Below the pieces are notes generated by a model. The model saw nothing but the letters and a program-made list of their open reading frames with translations, was not told the origin of the DNA and did not search any database. The position numbers were made by a program, and so were the translations under genes. DNA of 64,000 nt from Ryuthela nishihirai (lineage: Eukaryota; Arthropoda; Arachnida; Araneae; Heptathelidae): positions 1-64,000 of the forward strand of contig JAWZYU010000722.1 in NCBI GenBank assembly GCA_038380435.1, written 5' to 3'. Positions 32,246-44,692 of this stretch are shown here, piece by piece; positions within the stretch are counted from its first letter, which is position 1, and each line of letters starts with the position of its first letter.

Positions 32246-33524
32246 TTTTGAGTTTCTATTTGTAATGCTATGAAACAGATATCATCTTCGCGATGAATTA
32301 ATTTCTCGAATTGGATGTCTCCACGGTGTGAGATTGTTAATAAAACCAGTAAAGTTTGATAATTAAATTAATCAATCCCAGTTATTTAAGCTGAAACGTT
32401 AAAGTGGTATTAATTTCCGGCTTTGATATTAAATTGAATTCGCATATTTTAAATATTAACGTTTCTGAAATATTATAATATTACTATTAATCGTTGCTAA
32501 CTGTAGTTCGATTCTTGTGTAGGTAAAATTTACGTGGTGTATGAACTTTATTCTAAATATACGTAATAAAATATATTATGGAAAAGAAGAAATGAATTGA
32601 GAGTAAAATTTGACACCGAAGTGAAAGCGAATATATGGTTGCTATCGTAACTAAGGGCGCCACGTGTAAAGCTATCTAGGTGCACGTGCCATTGTAACAT
32701 ATTTGACCAATCGTAGAAGAGGAACACGAACAACCGTTGGGGAAGGCGGGAAGAAGCAGATATTTCATTAGAAACAAAATTAACGCCACCTAGAGGAATT
32801 TATTTCATTTAGCAATAATTGTATGTGTGAATTTAATTAAGTACATAAGTTATATTTATGCATTCATGTTTCAAAACTTTAATCAACACTATTTAAATAT
32901 TAGCACATATAGTATGTTGGAATATAAATTTAGGACACTTTTTTGGGTGAGGGGAAATGTGAATTTATTTTTGTTAGAGTTCAACTTATTTGGACTTTGA
33001 CCTGAAATTTCGCACTGCAAACTGGACCTTAACCTGAACCATTCTGTGAAAATTTGGAGTGTGTACATTGATTTCCCCGATGAGTTATGACTGCCAGTGA
33101 CAGGCAGTAAATGACACTCCGCAACTCGCTAAGTTATGACGGTGTATTCCGTATCATCTCATTCGGATCAAATTTACGAACAATAATCTTTTTTAAAACA
33201 CAAAAAAATACCCTTGATAATTAACAGACATTAGAAAATCTATTTTATTTTACTACTTCAACTGATGCAGTATTTAATTAGTAACGCAAGTTCAGATGTT
33301 TAACAACAGCGATATCTGTTTATTTAGTCTAAAACCCTAACAGAAAGAAGTTTATAGGAAGGCAGAATGGAATAATCTACATTTCTTTGGGAAGAGCGAT
33401 AAATATGTTTCGGTTTCCATTTCTATTTAAATACGGAACTCATAAAGAATCCTCAGCGTTGAGATTTATCTCCGTAAAACTCCCCGCCCTTCCCACGTTC
33501 AGTAGTGGACACCGATAGGCTTGG
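32246..33524 (+). repeat. Block T, copy 2
   Basis: It matches copy 1 (7048-8270) throughout and copy 3 (53111-53872) in its first ~700 bases. Together with copy 3 it has an extra leading part (TTTGAGTTTCTATTTG..) that copy 1 has lost. Confidence 0.85.
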
Positions 33525-34120
33525 ATTGGATTGTTTTACCTCTCAGCGGCACTTTTTTGCACACCGTGGCCTAAATGGCCAGGCCACAAGGACCCAGAAG
33601 GCTCAGAGAGGGTTGGGGGAGGGGACCCACTGGAACAGCTGTTGGGAGACAGATGGTAGCCTCCTGTCAAGGCCATCCAGCGTGTTCTTTAACGTGCACA
33701 GGGTATGGCTCTCCCGCTCACGGGGCAACGGCTTAGCGTCTCATCCGACGGACGGCGGCCTTTTCAAGGCCATCGGTGTCCCCTATTGACCGTGGGCAGG
33801 GCGAGGAAATTTTGCGGATATAAATCTCAACGCTGACCCAGCTGGGACTCGAACCTGGGAACTACAGATTACGAGCCTGGCGCGCTACCGACTGAGCCGC
33901 CCCTCTTGGAAAGGCTGCCGTCCGTCGGATGGGACGTTAATCCGTGTGCGGGAGAGCCACACCCTGTGCACGTTAAAGAACACGCTGGGTGATCATGAAG
34001 GTAGGTTACCATCTGTTGCAGTGGGTCCCCTCCAGCAACCTTCTCTGAGCCTTCGGGTTCCCTGTGACCTGGTCATTTAACCCACTGTGGGCAAAAAAAA
34101 AATTGGCGCTCAGATGTCCT
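33450..34120 (+). mobile_element. SINE-A, outer copy split by another SINE-A
   Basis: The body begins at CAGCGTTGAGATTTATCTCC, stops at 33525 and resumes at 33905 with CTTGGAAAGGCTGCCGTCC, then runs to the tail. The head is missing. CTTGGA is repeated on either side of the inner element. Confidence 0.9.
33526..33904 (-). mobile_element. SINE-A, complete copy nested in a SINE-A
   Basis: A 379-bp minus-strand copy inserted in the outer plus-strand copy, with a 6-bp target-site duplication CTTGGA (33520-33525 and 33905-33910). Block T copy 1 stops at the same base of the outer SINE but without this insertion. Confidence 0.92.
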
Positions 34121-34559
34121 TTACACATATGTAATTATTCTTCTTTTGTCACTTTTTTTGCTATTCAGCTGTTCGACGCCGGTCATATCTATATAATCCT
34201 CACATCTGTTGAAATAAATAGTCAAGGAAAAATGTAAAAAAAAAATGCGATTATTTGAATTTATTTAAAATTTTATTTTATTTAAAATTTAATTATAAGC
34301 TATTTATTTCTAAAATGACAATTAATAAACTAATTTATTGTGAATTTATTAAAAGATCATGGAATATTACGAAATTAAAACTTTTTTTTAGAAATTGAGG
34401 AGTAATTAGTTGACTTTCAATACATTTTTTATAGCACTGTAATGTAAATTGGTAATCCAAAACTTGATCTCTGTCTTCAAAACACAAATAAATCTACTTC
34501 TGATTAATTCTGAGCTCAGTTAAGAGTTTTACATTGAGATGCAAAATATAAAAATATCC
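34121..34559. other. AT-rich stretch, no feature seen
   Basis: No gene or recognised repeat; several short TTTATTTAAAAT-type repeats at 34250-34300. Confidence 0.5.
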
Positions 34560-35060
34560 ATAACAGCAGCATAATTTTAACGAATTTCTGTTTTACAGAC
34601 TACACAGGGATTAACTGCTTAGTCGAGGAGTCATTTCACATCCTAAACATTTAACCTCTGATTATTTTATTTCCCAATCCAAAGAAGCTTAACGTGTTAC
34701 AGAAAAGAGTGAAAATATCTTCCAAAATATAATAAAGAAATAAAAAAAACACACACCCTCCAGCAGCTGCTTGCAACAGCGATCTGAGAGGAGCCTGTCA
34801 GTTTCTCCGCCATAGTCGAAGGTCTGCGAGGGTAGTGACCCCTTTGATTACTTTAATACGCCATATAGAAGATACGCGTTTGGTTGGGTTGTTTTATCTC
34901 CGACAGGTAGTTATTTGCACACAAGGGTCTAAATGGCGACGTCATAAAGAACCAGAGGGATCAGTTTAGGTTGCGGGAAGGTGACCGAATGGAACAGCTG
35001 TTATGAGACAGATGGTAACCTCCCATCCAACGTTTTATTTAATCTGCATAGGGTATGATA
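34560..35060 (+). repeat. Direct copy of the first half of IR2
   Basis: Matches 8290-8730: AT-rich part, partial minus-strand SINE-B (34755-34850), and the stretch with GGGTCTAAATGGCGACGTCA. It then joins a minus-strand SINE-A tail piece (34991-35060) related to 2805-2880. Confidence 0.8.
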
Positions 35061-35154
35061 CATACAGAATTTCTACACTCGTTTCTTGTGGTTTTCACCA
35101 GTTTTTATTTTAACAATATAACGTTTTACGACAATATTAGTTTTTACGACATTT

Positions 35155-35290
35155 TGGGAGGCTACCATCTGTGTCCCAACAGTTGTTGCAGTGGGTTCCC
35201 CTCCCCCAACCTTCTCTGAGCATTCGGTGTCCATGTGTCATGGTCATTTAGCCCATGGTGTTGCAAAAAAGTGCCGGTCAGAGATAAAAC
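35155..35290 (+). mobile_element. SINE-A tail fragment
   Basis: From GGGAGGCTACCATCTGTGTC to AGAGATAAAAC. With 34991-35060 it forms a short broken foldback. Confidence 0.75.
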
Positions 35291-35329
35291 ATTTTTTTTC
35301 AGAATTAAATTCAAATGGGGTTTCAATTC

Positions 35330-35482
35330 AGCCTGTCAGTTTATATGCCATAGTAGACGGTCTGAGACAATGGCGCCCTCAGCAGAAAAACGACACAAAA
35401 TAGCCATGCCGTACCCGGGACTCGAACCCAGGTCTCTTAGATCAGTAGCGAAGCGCGCTAACCACTCAACTTAAAAAAAAAT
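35330..35482 (-). mobile_element. SINE-B, fragment without tail
   Basis: Body from GCCTGTCAGTTTATATGCC to the head; the B-box complement GGGACTCGAACCCAGG is intact and the A box is altered at its outer end, as in the 3.4 kb copy. Confidence 0.8.
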
Positions 35483-35574
35483 AAATCCTTAATAAACAAT
35501 AGGAATAATCTAATTCAATGCAACCAATTCTGTTTCTGATAGGTTCCCGAGAAAACCGTGTAAAAAAATACCTC

Positions 35575-35850
35575 AGCAGAAAAACGACCCATAAGTCCAT
35601 GCCTTACCCGGGACTCGAACCCAGGTCCCTTAGACGTGAAAACAGAATACAAATGAGTTGTTTCTAAACAAGTCATATCAAAATCTTGAAGTCTTTATTT
35701 CATTTTTATTAATTTTAAGATATCTAATTTTATTAACTTTAGAAGTTTTCAAATTAAAACCGACCGGTTTGGTTTTAAAGAAAATAAATATATAAAGAAT
35801 TCTTAAATATTTTTTGGGTTTTTTTTATATTTGTCGTGTTTTTTAAGTCA
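35575..35850 (+). repeat. Direct copy of the second half of IR2
   Basis: Matches 8880-9143, including the truncated SINE-B that ends TTAGACGTGAAAAC and the AACCGACCGGTTTGGTTTTA near-palindrome. Confidence 0.8.
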
Positions 35851-36182
35851 GTCGGTAGCGCCCCGGGCTCATAATCTGTAGTTCGCAGGTTCGAGTCCCA
35901 GCTGGGTCAGCGTTGAGATTTATCTCCGCAAAATTCCCCGCCCTGCTCACGGTCAGTAGGGGACACCGGTGGGCTTGGAAAGGCCGCCGTCCGTCGGATG
36001 GGGCGTTAAGCCTTGGCCCCGTGTGTGGGAGAGCCATACCCTGTGCACGTTGAAGAACACGCTGGATGGCCTTGGCGGGAGATTACCATATGTCCCCCAA
36101 CCTTCTCTGAGACTTCGGGGTCCATGTGATGTGGCCATTTAGCCAATGGTGTGCCAAAAAGTGCCCCTCAGAGGTAAAACAA
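35851..36182 (+). mobile_element. SINE-A copy with internal deletion
   Basis: Head with CTCATAATCTG (tRNA-Met-type anticodon region), B box GGTTCGAGTCC and body. About 35 bases around the 'cagctgttccagtgg' stretch are missing; the tail ends GAGGTAAAACAA. Confidence 0.85.
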
Positions 36183-36394
36183 TTTTTTCCGAATTAAATT
36201 CAAATGGGGTTTTTTTAAAAAGGCGCCGTGTGAACCGTGTTACATCAAAATAAATCGTGTAAATAGGGAAATTAAATTTCTTTTCTGATCTGTGTTAAAT
36301 CAAAAACGTGTAAAAAATATATATACTTGATTGAGATTCAAATTTGTCACTCATTAACCTAAACTGATTGCATTGTTGCTACCGTAAGTAAGCA

Positions 36395-36482
36395 CCTCAG
36401 CAGAAAAGCAACATCAATGCCTTACCGTAGGTTGGAACCCAGGTCTCTTAGATCAGTAGCCAAGCGCGCTAAGCACTCAACT
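36395..36482 (-). mobile_element. SINE-B, head fragment
   Basis: Only the start of the body and the tRNA-like head, with a decayed B box. Confidence 0.7.
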
Positions 36483-36489
36483 TAAAAAA

Positions 36490-37305
36490 AAAATATCTTT
36501 TTTAATAAATAATAGGAATAATCTAATTCAATGCACCCAATTCTGTTTCTTATAGGTTCCCGAGAAAACCGTGTAAAAAAATAAAGCTTTAAAAAAAAAA
36601 TACAGTGCATATGAAAAAATTGATATGAAAATGTTTAAATCTCCTAAAATTATTGCTGCCTGCCTGTGAATACGGGTTAATAATAAAGTAGGCAAAACAC
36701 CGAGATGACGTCACCAGTACTCTTTCGTTGTGTTGCCAGCAGATTTGGTATATTACAATCACGTTGAAGTTTCAAAAATGCTATTCTTAATCGTAATAAT
36801 GTTGCTATTTGAGGTATATTTTTATGTTATGCTTCGATCAACTCAGGTACGTAAGATGCATTTTTATTTTTCTACAGAGAAGAAAAATGGTTATATAAAG
36901 TTTCGGAGAAGTATAGACGAAACATTGTGAAGCCGTAGTAAAAGTTGGAAGTTGCATACTTTGAGTTTTGCATTGCAAGCTTTTTTGAGTTGTTCCACTG
37001 GATGTTTTTTCTCACCCTCGTACGATCCACGGAAGAAGTAACCATTCTTTTGTTTGATATATTTTGGGTGAGATTTTAGTGATGTACTGCGATGTGGTAG
37101 GGCTTTACGTAGGCAGCAACCATTTATACGTTTACGAACCGTTAAAGCTTTGGAAATTCCGGTTTTTGAAAAGTCGTTTTCGGTAAAAACTTTGGTATTT
37201 GCGAGCAATCTGAAGATTGATATTATTGTTTTGGCGCAGAAATGTAAATTAACAGTTAGGTGCACGTCGTGATGTAATAAGATAGAAAATTAGGAATGGA
37301 TTTGC
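36490..37305 (+). repeat. Module M, partial copy
   Basis: It matches 4330-4870 and 12760-12930 with a shortened start, and ends at AGGAATGGATTTGCATCG. TGACGTCA at 36706-36713. It runs directly into a SINE-A tail piece (about 37310-37402, plus) ending GAGGTGAAACAACCC. Confidence 0.8.
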
Positions 37306-37402
37306 ATCGAATGGTATCTGGGTCTTCTACGTCCTTGTGACCTAACTATTTAACGATGGTGTGGAAGAAAGTGCCGCTCAGAGGTGAAACAACCCAACTG
37401 AC

Positions 37403-38870
37403 AGCTTGTTTCGAAATTCAAAACTCGAATTTTAATTGCATTTCGGAAAACCTCGAGAAGGATCGTCTAGTATGATGTAACGTTGAATTAATACTCTAAG
37501 ACCTGAATTAATCTACTAATTACGAAACCTCTCAATATTTCAAAATAAATTATTGACAATGAATAATCTAAATGAAAATTCTAAATATAAAAAAAAAAAT
37601 TAAAAGTCAGTGTAATATCCAATCTTCAGACTTTGTATTATTTCATAATCAACTACTTTCTATTCAGAATCCTGTTGAAAATATTTTATATCTCACAGTT
37701 TGAATGCTAAATCGTTGACTTAACCTACTGCCTTTTCATAAATACGTGCGATGGGACGTTAAGCCAAGGCGATTAAACTTCCGTCTTCACGTTTTTTTTT
37801 TATAAACTTCCGCCTTCGGTAAAAGTGATATCCACTCTTTGCTTCATTAAAATTTAATCCCCCCCCCCCTTGCGCGATCTTCACAAGTTTATTCCCGTTT
37901 CCTATTTGAATTATAAACTCTGATAATTACCTCACTTTGACTAAGCATTCGCTATATAAGGTCTGTTATCGCAATATATGGATTTCAAATAAGGTATACG
38001 TTTGAAAATACCAAATCTATTTTTTATACCCCGCAACCGCTTCTTATTGTTCTTCTCGTCGCCGGAAATACGAGAATATCCAACAATTATATCCATAAAG
38101 CTATTTCGATAACCGGAAGTGCACGATATTGTTTCGTCAAAGTAGCAACGTATATGTAGTATTATTGAAAATATGAGCATATTTTAGGTGTAAAATGCAG
38201 TTGATATGATAGAGATTTCTTATAAGATTCGAATTTCATGATATGTAGATCTGATGTGAATTATTTCCTGTATTAGACGGTGAAATTATTAATCAAGTCT
38301 AGATATTTGGTGAGAAAAATTTTCCATGTTGGAATAATGTTAAAATCTGAAAATGTAAAGTGACAGTTTCGCAGAAAAAAAGCGGAAATTATCGTAAGTT
38401 CTGAGTTATGTAGCTCACTTGAATATAGTTTATTGTTGATTCTTATTTCAATTTCCTTTGCTGTTAAGAGGTTTAAAAATAATTCAATCTGTGTAATTTA
38501 TAGAGTTTTGCTTAGAGCTGTGTTTTTTAAATTTCTAATTGAGGTTTAGAGAAAAACTTTTTAAGAATAGCAGGATTGGTTTCTTTTTTTTTAAGTATGA
38601 TGCTGTACTTTCTTTCTCTAGTTTTTCCTCTCGGTATGTTGTGTGTATATATATATAGGGTATTCGATATTTCTACTGTTCAGGTGTATTTGGTGGCAAT
38701 GTTGGAGTTAATATGATTTTGTCTCATGAATAGTGTACAGTGGTGTATTCTAAAGAATTCGAGAAAAGGGTTTTAATTTAGTCGATAGTAATATGTTTTA
38801 AAGTTTTTCGTTATGTTGAAAGTGTTGTGATATTTATGTAAATTGAGAAGAATTTCAATGGGTTGTTAGC
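37403..38870. other. Gene-free stretch
   Basis: AT-rich, no recognised coding region. A SINE-A relic of about 20 bases (GATGGGACGTTAAGCC) lies at 37749, and a C run at 37859-37870. Confidence 0.5.
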
Positions 38871-39302
38871 GGGGTGGAAATGGGGGGACCTTTCAAAAGA
38901 AATACTCTCTTGTGGAAGTGAACGGAAGGGGAGGGCTGCCAGATTAGTGTGGCCTACTGATCTGGACAACTATGGCTACTTTTCTTATTTTTCCACCCTA
39001 CTGAGGAGTGGTCAACCACACAGGGTCCGGGTGCTGACCATATACCCACTGGACTGGACAGATATATGGCTCTGAGCTTGATTATCGATCCTGGTTTTGC
39101 TGCACTGGTGGGCTTCTGTGGAGGGATAATCTTCCGCTGTGTTTTCTGTTTGTTTGTGGGTTGACAGCCCCAAGTGAATAGATTCACAGGATATGTTTAT
39201 CAGCTGGTGGATAATCCTGAGCAGAAGTCATCGCAGCCACCTGAACTCTTTGCTTCTATTGGCATCGTCAGATTCTACATTGCAGGAAGTCTTCCAGTGT
39301 AG

Positions 39303-42140
39303 ATGGCTTCAGCCTTTAGTGGTGGAGGAACGGGTCTTTGCCCCATGTCTCCGATTAGGGGGCTGTTTGATATTGTTGCCATTCCCTCTCTCAATAAACA
39401 TAGTTTCTTTAAACATCCCACTAACCATTTTCTCTCCATAGGTAGTTGGAATGTGAGGACTCTGCACAGAGCTTACTCTCTTAATGTCCTCACACAAGAA
39501 TTCCACCATTATAATTTAGATATTCTCGGCTTGCAAGAGACCAAATGGATAGATAAAGGTCAGATTCATAAAAAAAAAACTTTAAATTTCTCTTGTCAGG
39601 GAGGGACGACAATAAGCATCACCGAGGCGTTGGTCTGCTTCTCAGCAGACACGCTAGTGATGCTCGTCTAGGGTATGAGTGCATTAATGAAAGGTTTCTT
39701 ACAGCAAAATTTCAGACAAGCGTTAAAGACTTCAATGTTATCTGCTGTTATGCCCCCACTGAGGATGCCGATGAGGATGAGAAGGATAGGTTTTATGGAC
39801 AACTTTAGGATATTTTGAATTCTGTCAAGAAAGGAGATATTACCCTTGTTCTTGGTGACTTCAATGCCAAAGGTGGTACTGACTGTTACCTTTGGGGAGG
39901 AGTAATAGGCCCTTTTGGTATTGGTAGCTGCAATGGGTAGCGTCTCCTGTACGTAAGTAAACTCAATGGATTCAGAATAACTAACACTTACTACAAACAC
40001 CGCTACATATATAAGTACATATGGGTTTCACCTGATGGGCTGCATAAGAATATGATTGATTATATATTAATTAACAGCAAATGGGCTAGTTCTGTTTGGA
40101 ATACCAGGTCATATCGGGGAGCTGAAATTGGATCTGACCTTTATCTTGTTAAAAGTGTCTTGCAACTTAAACTTAAAAAATGTTGTGCTAGGGTTAAAAA
40201 ATTTACTTTTAATACTGAAGCTCTGAAAGACCCAGTTATAGCCAAAGCTTACCATGATAGGTTAGTTAGTCATTATGAGAGTCATGGTTTGCTTACTACT
40301 GAAGTTGAGGAAGAATGGGATAATTTTAAACAGGCTTTTTTGGACAATAACAGTACTCTTTTAGAAAAAAAGGAGCAGAGGAGACATAATTATTTAAGTG
40401 ATAAGGCACTTGAGCTTATTTCAGAAAGAAGGAACTGCAGGAATGTCGTTAATCAATACCCTACTAGTCCTAATAGAAAGCATTACAGAGAACTTAATAA
40501 ACGTGTAAAAGATCAGTTAGCTGCTGATAAGAATCTTTGATTTGATGTTTTGGCTGACAAAGCCAAGGAAGCAGTTAGACAACAGAACAGCAGAGAGCTG
40601 TACCATATAGTTAATGTTTTATGTGGTAGAAACCAGACCGGAATACAAGGATTGAAGGATAAACAAGGTAAGGTTATAGAAGGTGATGATTGTGTCATGG
40701 TTGGTGGGCTGAGCATTTCAGTGATGTTCTAAACAATGAGGTTAGTTCTATTCCCATTGTTTGCAATGATGATAGATGCATTGATGCCTTTAATGTTGGC
40801 CCTATAAGACAATCTGAAGTTATTTTGGATGTTTCTAAACTTAAAGTTCATAAATCCCTAGGGGTAGACGAAATTACTACAGAAATGCTCACAACTGGGA
40901 ATGTTTCGGTTACCACTTGGATGACTGAAAATATGAAAATCTTTTATGATAAAGGCATGGTTCCTAAGGATTTTACCAGAGCTATTGTTATCCCTATTTT
41001 CAAGAAAGGTGATCGCAGTTCTTGTGATAACTATAGGGGTATGAGCCTACTCTCTGTTCCATGTAAAGTTCTTTTCATGATTGTGCTTAATAGAATTAAG
41101 AATCTGATTGACAGTCAATTGCGTGATGAGCAATGTGGATTCAGAAAGAGGTAAGGGAGGGGTGGATAATCACTTATTTTCACTTACGCAGATTCTTGAG
41201 AAATGTTTAGAGTTTCAGAAACCTTTCATTACTAGCTTTGTTGATTTAAAAAAGACCTTCGACTCTGTTGATCGTCATAATTTATGGTTGATCATGAGAT
41301 CATATGGTATACCAGAGAAGTTAGTTAACATAATGAAAGCTCTCTATAATAACACAGTCATGTGTGAGAGTTGGTAAGGCTTGTAGCAATTGGTTTAGCA
41401 TTACTTCCGGTGTTCGGCAAGGGTGCATTTTGTCTCCTTTTCTCTGTAGCTTGGTTATTGATTATGTTATGCGAAATTCACTTCAAGGGAAAGATTTTGG
41501 CCTTAAATGGACTGGAGATACGAAAATTTCTGATTTATGTTATACTGATGATTTAGCCCTTTTGGCAAATGATGTTGATGAGATGAACTCTTTCATTCGA
41601 GCTGTTGATTAAACTGGTAGTAGAGTAGGTTTATTTATAAACAGAGAGAAAACTAAAGTGATGAATATTGGTGAGCCAGGCTCTCATTCAGTTAATATGA
41701 ATGGTTGCAGTCTTGAGCAAGTGTCACCGTTTAATTATCTTGGGAGCTATGTAACAGATAATGGTGAAGTGCGGCATGAGATTAACAGACGAATAGGGAT
41801 TGCTGCCGGGTCTTTTAAGAATCTTTGGAAAGTGTGGAGAAATAGGCGTATACACCTAAAAACTAAAATTAGACTGTATAACAGTTTGGTTCTTTCTAGG
41901 GTTAGTTATGGTAGTGAAACTTGGACATTTTGTAAACAAGATAACAGGAAACTAGATGCTTTTGATTCCAGATGCTTACGCAGTATCTTGGGTATTAGGT
42001 GGTTCAACTTTGTAACTAATGATCTTGGGTATTAGGTGGTTCAACTTTGTAACTAATGATCAGGTTAGGCAAAGGAGTTTGCAACCTCCTTTAAGCAGCA
42101 TATTTTGCAGAGAGAGACTCCCTTGGTTTCGCCATGTTGT
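39303..42140 (+). pseudogene. LINE endonuclease-reverse transcriptase pseudogene
   Basis: Endonuclease blocks: GSWNVRTL and YNLDILGLQETKW (39440-39550), VICCYAPTED (39740), LVLGDFNAKG (39845, next frame), and the end (MIDYILIN..) from 40052. Reverse transcriptase: SLGVDEITTEML (40855), VIPIFKKGDRSSCDNYRGMS (40988-41047), FVDLKKTFDSVDR (motif A, 41239-41277), GVRQGCILSPF (41410-41442) and YTDDLALLA (41539-41565), where the usual second residue A is T. A C-terminal part follows to RFRHVVRMN-like sequence near 42,150. At least seven frame breaks, including a 37-bp tandem duplication at 41985-42058, make it inactive. Confidence 0.88.
41985..42058. repeat. 37-bp perfect tandem duplication in the LINE
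   Basis: Two identical 37-base units starting ATCTTGGGTATTAGG. Because 37 is not a multiple of three it shifts the frame. Both units are identical, so the event is recent relative to the other decay. Confidence 0.95.
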
Positions 42141-42339
42141 CCGTATGAATAATTATAGATTGGCGAATAATAATTGATATAATTTGAGTTTTTTATTTTA
42201 TTTTTTTTTTTAATTTTTTGGAACTTTGCGTACCGGGAACACATTACAGTGTAATAAGTAACCATTGGCAAGGTCTATGCGATTAAAAAATACAAACGGA
42301 CTGTATTCCCTATGCCCTTCTCTAAACCACCATTCTGCT

Positions 42340-42800
42340 GTTCGAAAAAAATATCAGGTGAATGAAGTTTAATAATATTCATAAAGTGTTTGTGGTTCGT
42401 TTATAAATTCTTTCAGGTAAATAACTTTCTAAAAAAAATAAAAAATAAATAAATACCATCTCAAGCAGCTGCTTGCCACAGAGGTCTGACAGGAGCCTAT
42501 CAGTTTATATGCCACAGTAGAAGGTCTGAGAGGATGGCAGGACCTCAGCAGAAAAACGACACAAACATCCATGCCTAATCCGGGGCTCGAACCCAGGTCC
42601 CTTAGATCAGTAGCCAAGCGTGCTAACCACTCGGCCATGGGACGGCATAATAACTTTCTAGTCAATAATTAATTTACAGTAGAGGTAATCTAATTTTCCT
42701 ATTTTTAGCATGAGAGTTATGAAATTTCAACCGAGAGCTACCATACAGCACATTAATCTGATTATGGGATATAAATTTTATAGTTAAACGCTATTTGTCG
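42340..42800. repeat. Left arm of inverted repeat IR3
   Basis: With the SINE-B at 42432-42649 removed, it is the reverse complement of about 44030-44290. The arms meet at tatcccataatcaga / tctgattatgggata and share the stretch around GAACCACAAACACTT. Confidence 0.8.
42432..42649 (-). mobile_element. SINE-B, complete copy with 11-bp target-site duplication
   Basis: ATAACTTTCTA flanks it at 42421-42431 and 42650-42660. Head ends with the full GCCGTCCCATGGCCGAGTGG complement; tail (ATTT)n. The facing arm at about 44,172-44,184 (ACAAAGTTAC) lacks the insertion. Confidence 0.95.
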
Positions 42801-42852
42801 CTGTCGACCACAAACGACCCCTTTCATTTCGGCTCGGATTTTGTAAAGCTCG

Positions 42853-43725
42853 CTCAGTAGAACTAATGGTTGTCCGAGGAAAAAAAATTCTTTGCTTAAT
42901 TTTTGATTTCTTCATTTCCCTATTCGTCACAGTATGCGTAGAAATATTTGTATATCGTAAATGATCAAACGGCAGTATTTTTATGTACATGCTTTCAGAT
43001 GTATTTGCCCATTATCGTGGACGAAGTTTGAAACCAACGTCTGATATTCGCAACAGATATATCGAGCTGATAGGGTGATGTAACGAGCCCAAGAAATGTC
43101 AACGTGGCGATAAATATATAATTTACCCACTATACGGAAACGCATTGCTCAGACCTAAGAAGAAGGTAATGTACAGTACAGCGAAACGTGTAATAGAAGC
43201 CTTAGATTAAACCACAGGGTTGTCCTTTGTGAACACAGGAAAAAGCGTTCTTTACCCCTAAGGACAAAGTTGCCTATGACATAAGTAAGAGATTCACACC
43301 TAGCCTCGATCTAGGAATTTCTCGTTGGGCACCATAGGGAAATGCGTTTTGTGAAAGCCATCTAGTTACCGCCTGTCTGGACAGCCTTCAACAAAAAGAG
43401 CGAAAATAAATATGCCTAAATAAGCAATTCCTTTCATTGGTTTAAGATAAGTTAAAGTTAATTTATTTTAATAACATTCAAAATAATTTACTTATTAAGA
43501 TTTTATTTAAATATTTTAGAATATTATAAAAATATTTACCAAAATTAAAAAAAGGAAATAGCTACCAGTTAATATTTTAGGATTAGAAATTCTTTTCGAT
43601 TTATACATACTTTGGTTTTGAAAGATCTTATAGAAATTATGGTGGCAACACTTGGACATACGATAGATGACGTCATGTCCTTGTTTTCGCGATAGGATTT
43701 GTAATTCTAATTTACCTGCTGAAAT
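42853..43725. repeat. Left arm of inverted repeat IR4
   Basis: Mirrored at 45790-46318. The left arm holds about 340 extra bases (43030-43365) that the right arm lacks. TGACGTCA is present in both arms (43668-43675 and 45834-45841). Confidence 0.8.
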
Positions 43726-44029
43726 AATAAATCCAGTTTCTCACTGGCATACCACTGAAGATTATTGTTAACCATTCCAGTTTCCGCAACCATTTAAATA
43801 CTAAAACAATATTTTTTAAAACCTATATTTAAAAAAATATTTGATTATGAACTTTAATTTATCATCAGTGACATTTTTCCATTAAATGCATATTTTAGAG
43901 CTTCCAAGTAACGTTTCTCACTGGCATAACAAGGAAATTTTGTTGCCGTTCGGTAGGGTACCTGAAAAGCATAGGAAATGAATAATGTCCGTATGACGAG
44001 CCAAAATAAAGTGGTAGACACCGTCAAAT

Positions 44030-44290
44030 AGCGGTTAACTATCAATTTTATATCCCATAATCAGAATAATGGGCTGCATACTATTTGTTGGTTCGAAATC
44101 GATCGAAATTTCATAGCTCTTAGGCTAAAAACTGTAGAATTGGATTACCTATACTCTTAACTAATTATTCACTACAAAGTTACTTACCTGAAGGAAAATA
44201 TAAAAGAACCACAAACACTTCACGAATATTATTTAACTTGATTCAGCTGATACTTTTCGAGCTGCAGAGTTGTGGGTTACAGAAGGACAG
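44030..44290. repeat. Right arm of inverted repeat IR3
   Basis: Reverse complement of the SINE-free part of 42340-42800. Its order relative to IR4 is not that of one simple foldback, so at least one further rearrangement took place. Between 44290 and 44690 I see no gene. Confidence 0.8.
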
Positions 44291-44692
44291 GCCGACGCTA
44301 TTTATTAACCGCTCGGGCCTTGCCTATGGCTGCTTCTTATACTCAAATCTGTTCGCGATAGGCAAAGCTCTGATAACTACAAACCCTCAAAATAGGATGA
44401 CTTCTTCGCCATATTTTAATAGGTAACGCGGCAAATGGAACAGCGAGAAAAGCGTTGGACGTTTTCAATAATAGGCGAATGACATCTGAGAGTGACGATT
44501 GAGGATGTATTGTTTGCACAGTCCGGAGGAAGTGACATTTACATTGTTTCGTATTCCCAACAGAGGGATTTGTTTCCTCTTCCGCACTTACATTTTTCGG
44601 TATCTTCTATGTCAAATTTACTAAAAATTACCTAGTACCTCTTTCAAAAGTTTTTCGGATTCACCGTGAGTATCTTAAATTTTCGGTGAAGA

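Larger units (their letters stand above)
38875..42185 (+). mobile_element. RTE/CR1-type LINE, nearly full length, decayed
   Basis: 5' leader 38875-39300, then endonuclease and reverse transcriptase to about 42150. The leader is repeated at 59702-59985 and parts of the coding region at 44693-45545 and 47207-47415. The motifs (WNVRTL, QETKW, C-terminal RF.HVVRMN) are of the kind seen in RTE and neighbouring clades; I cannot name the clade with confidence. It has no poly-A tail, and its 3' end near 42,185 is approximate. Confidence 0.8.
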
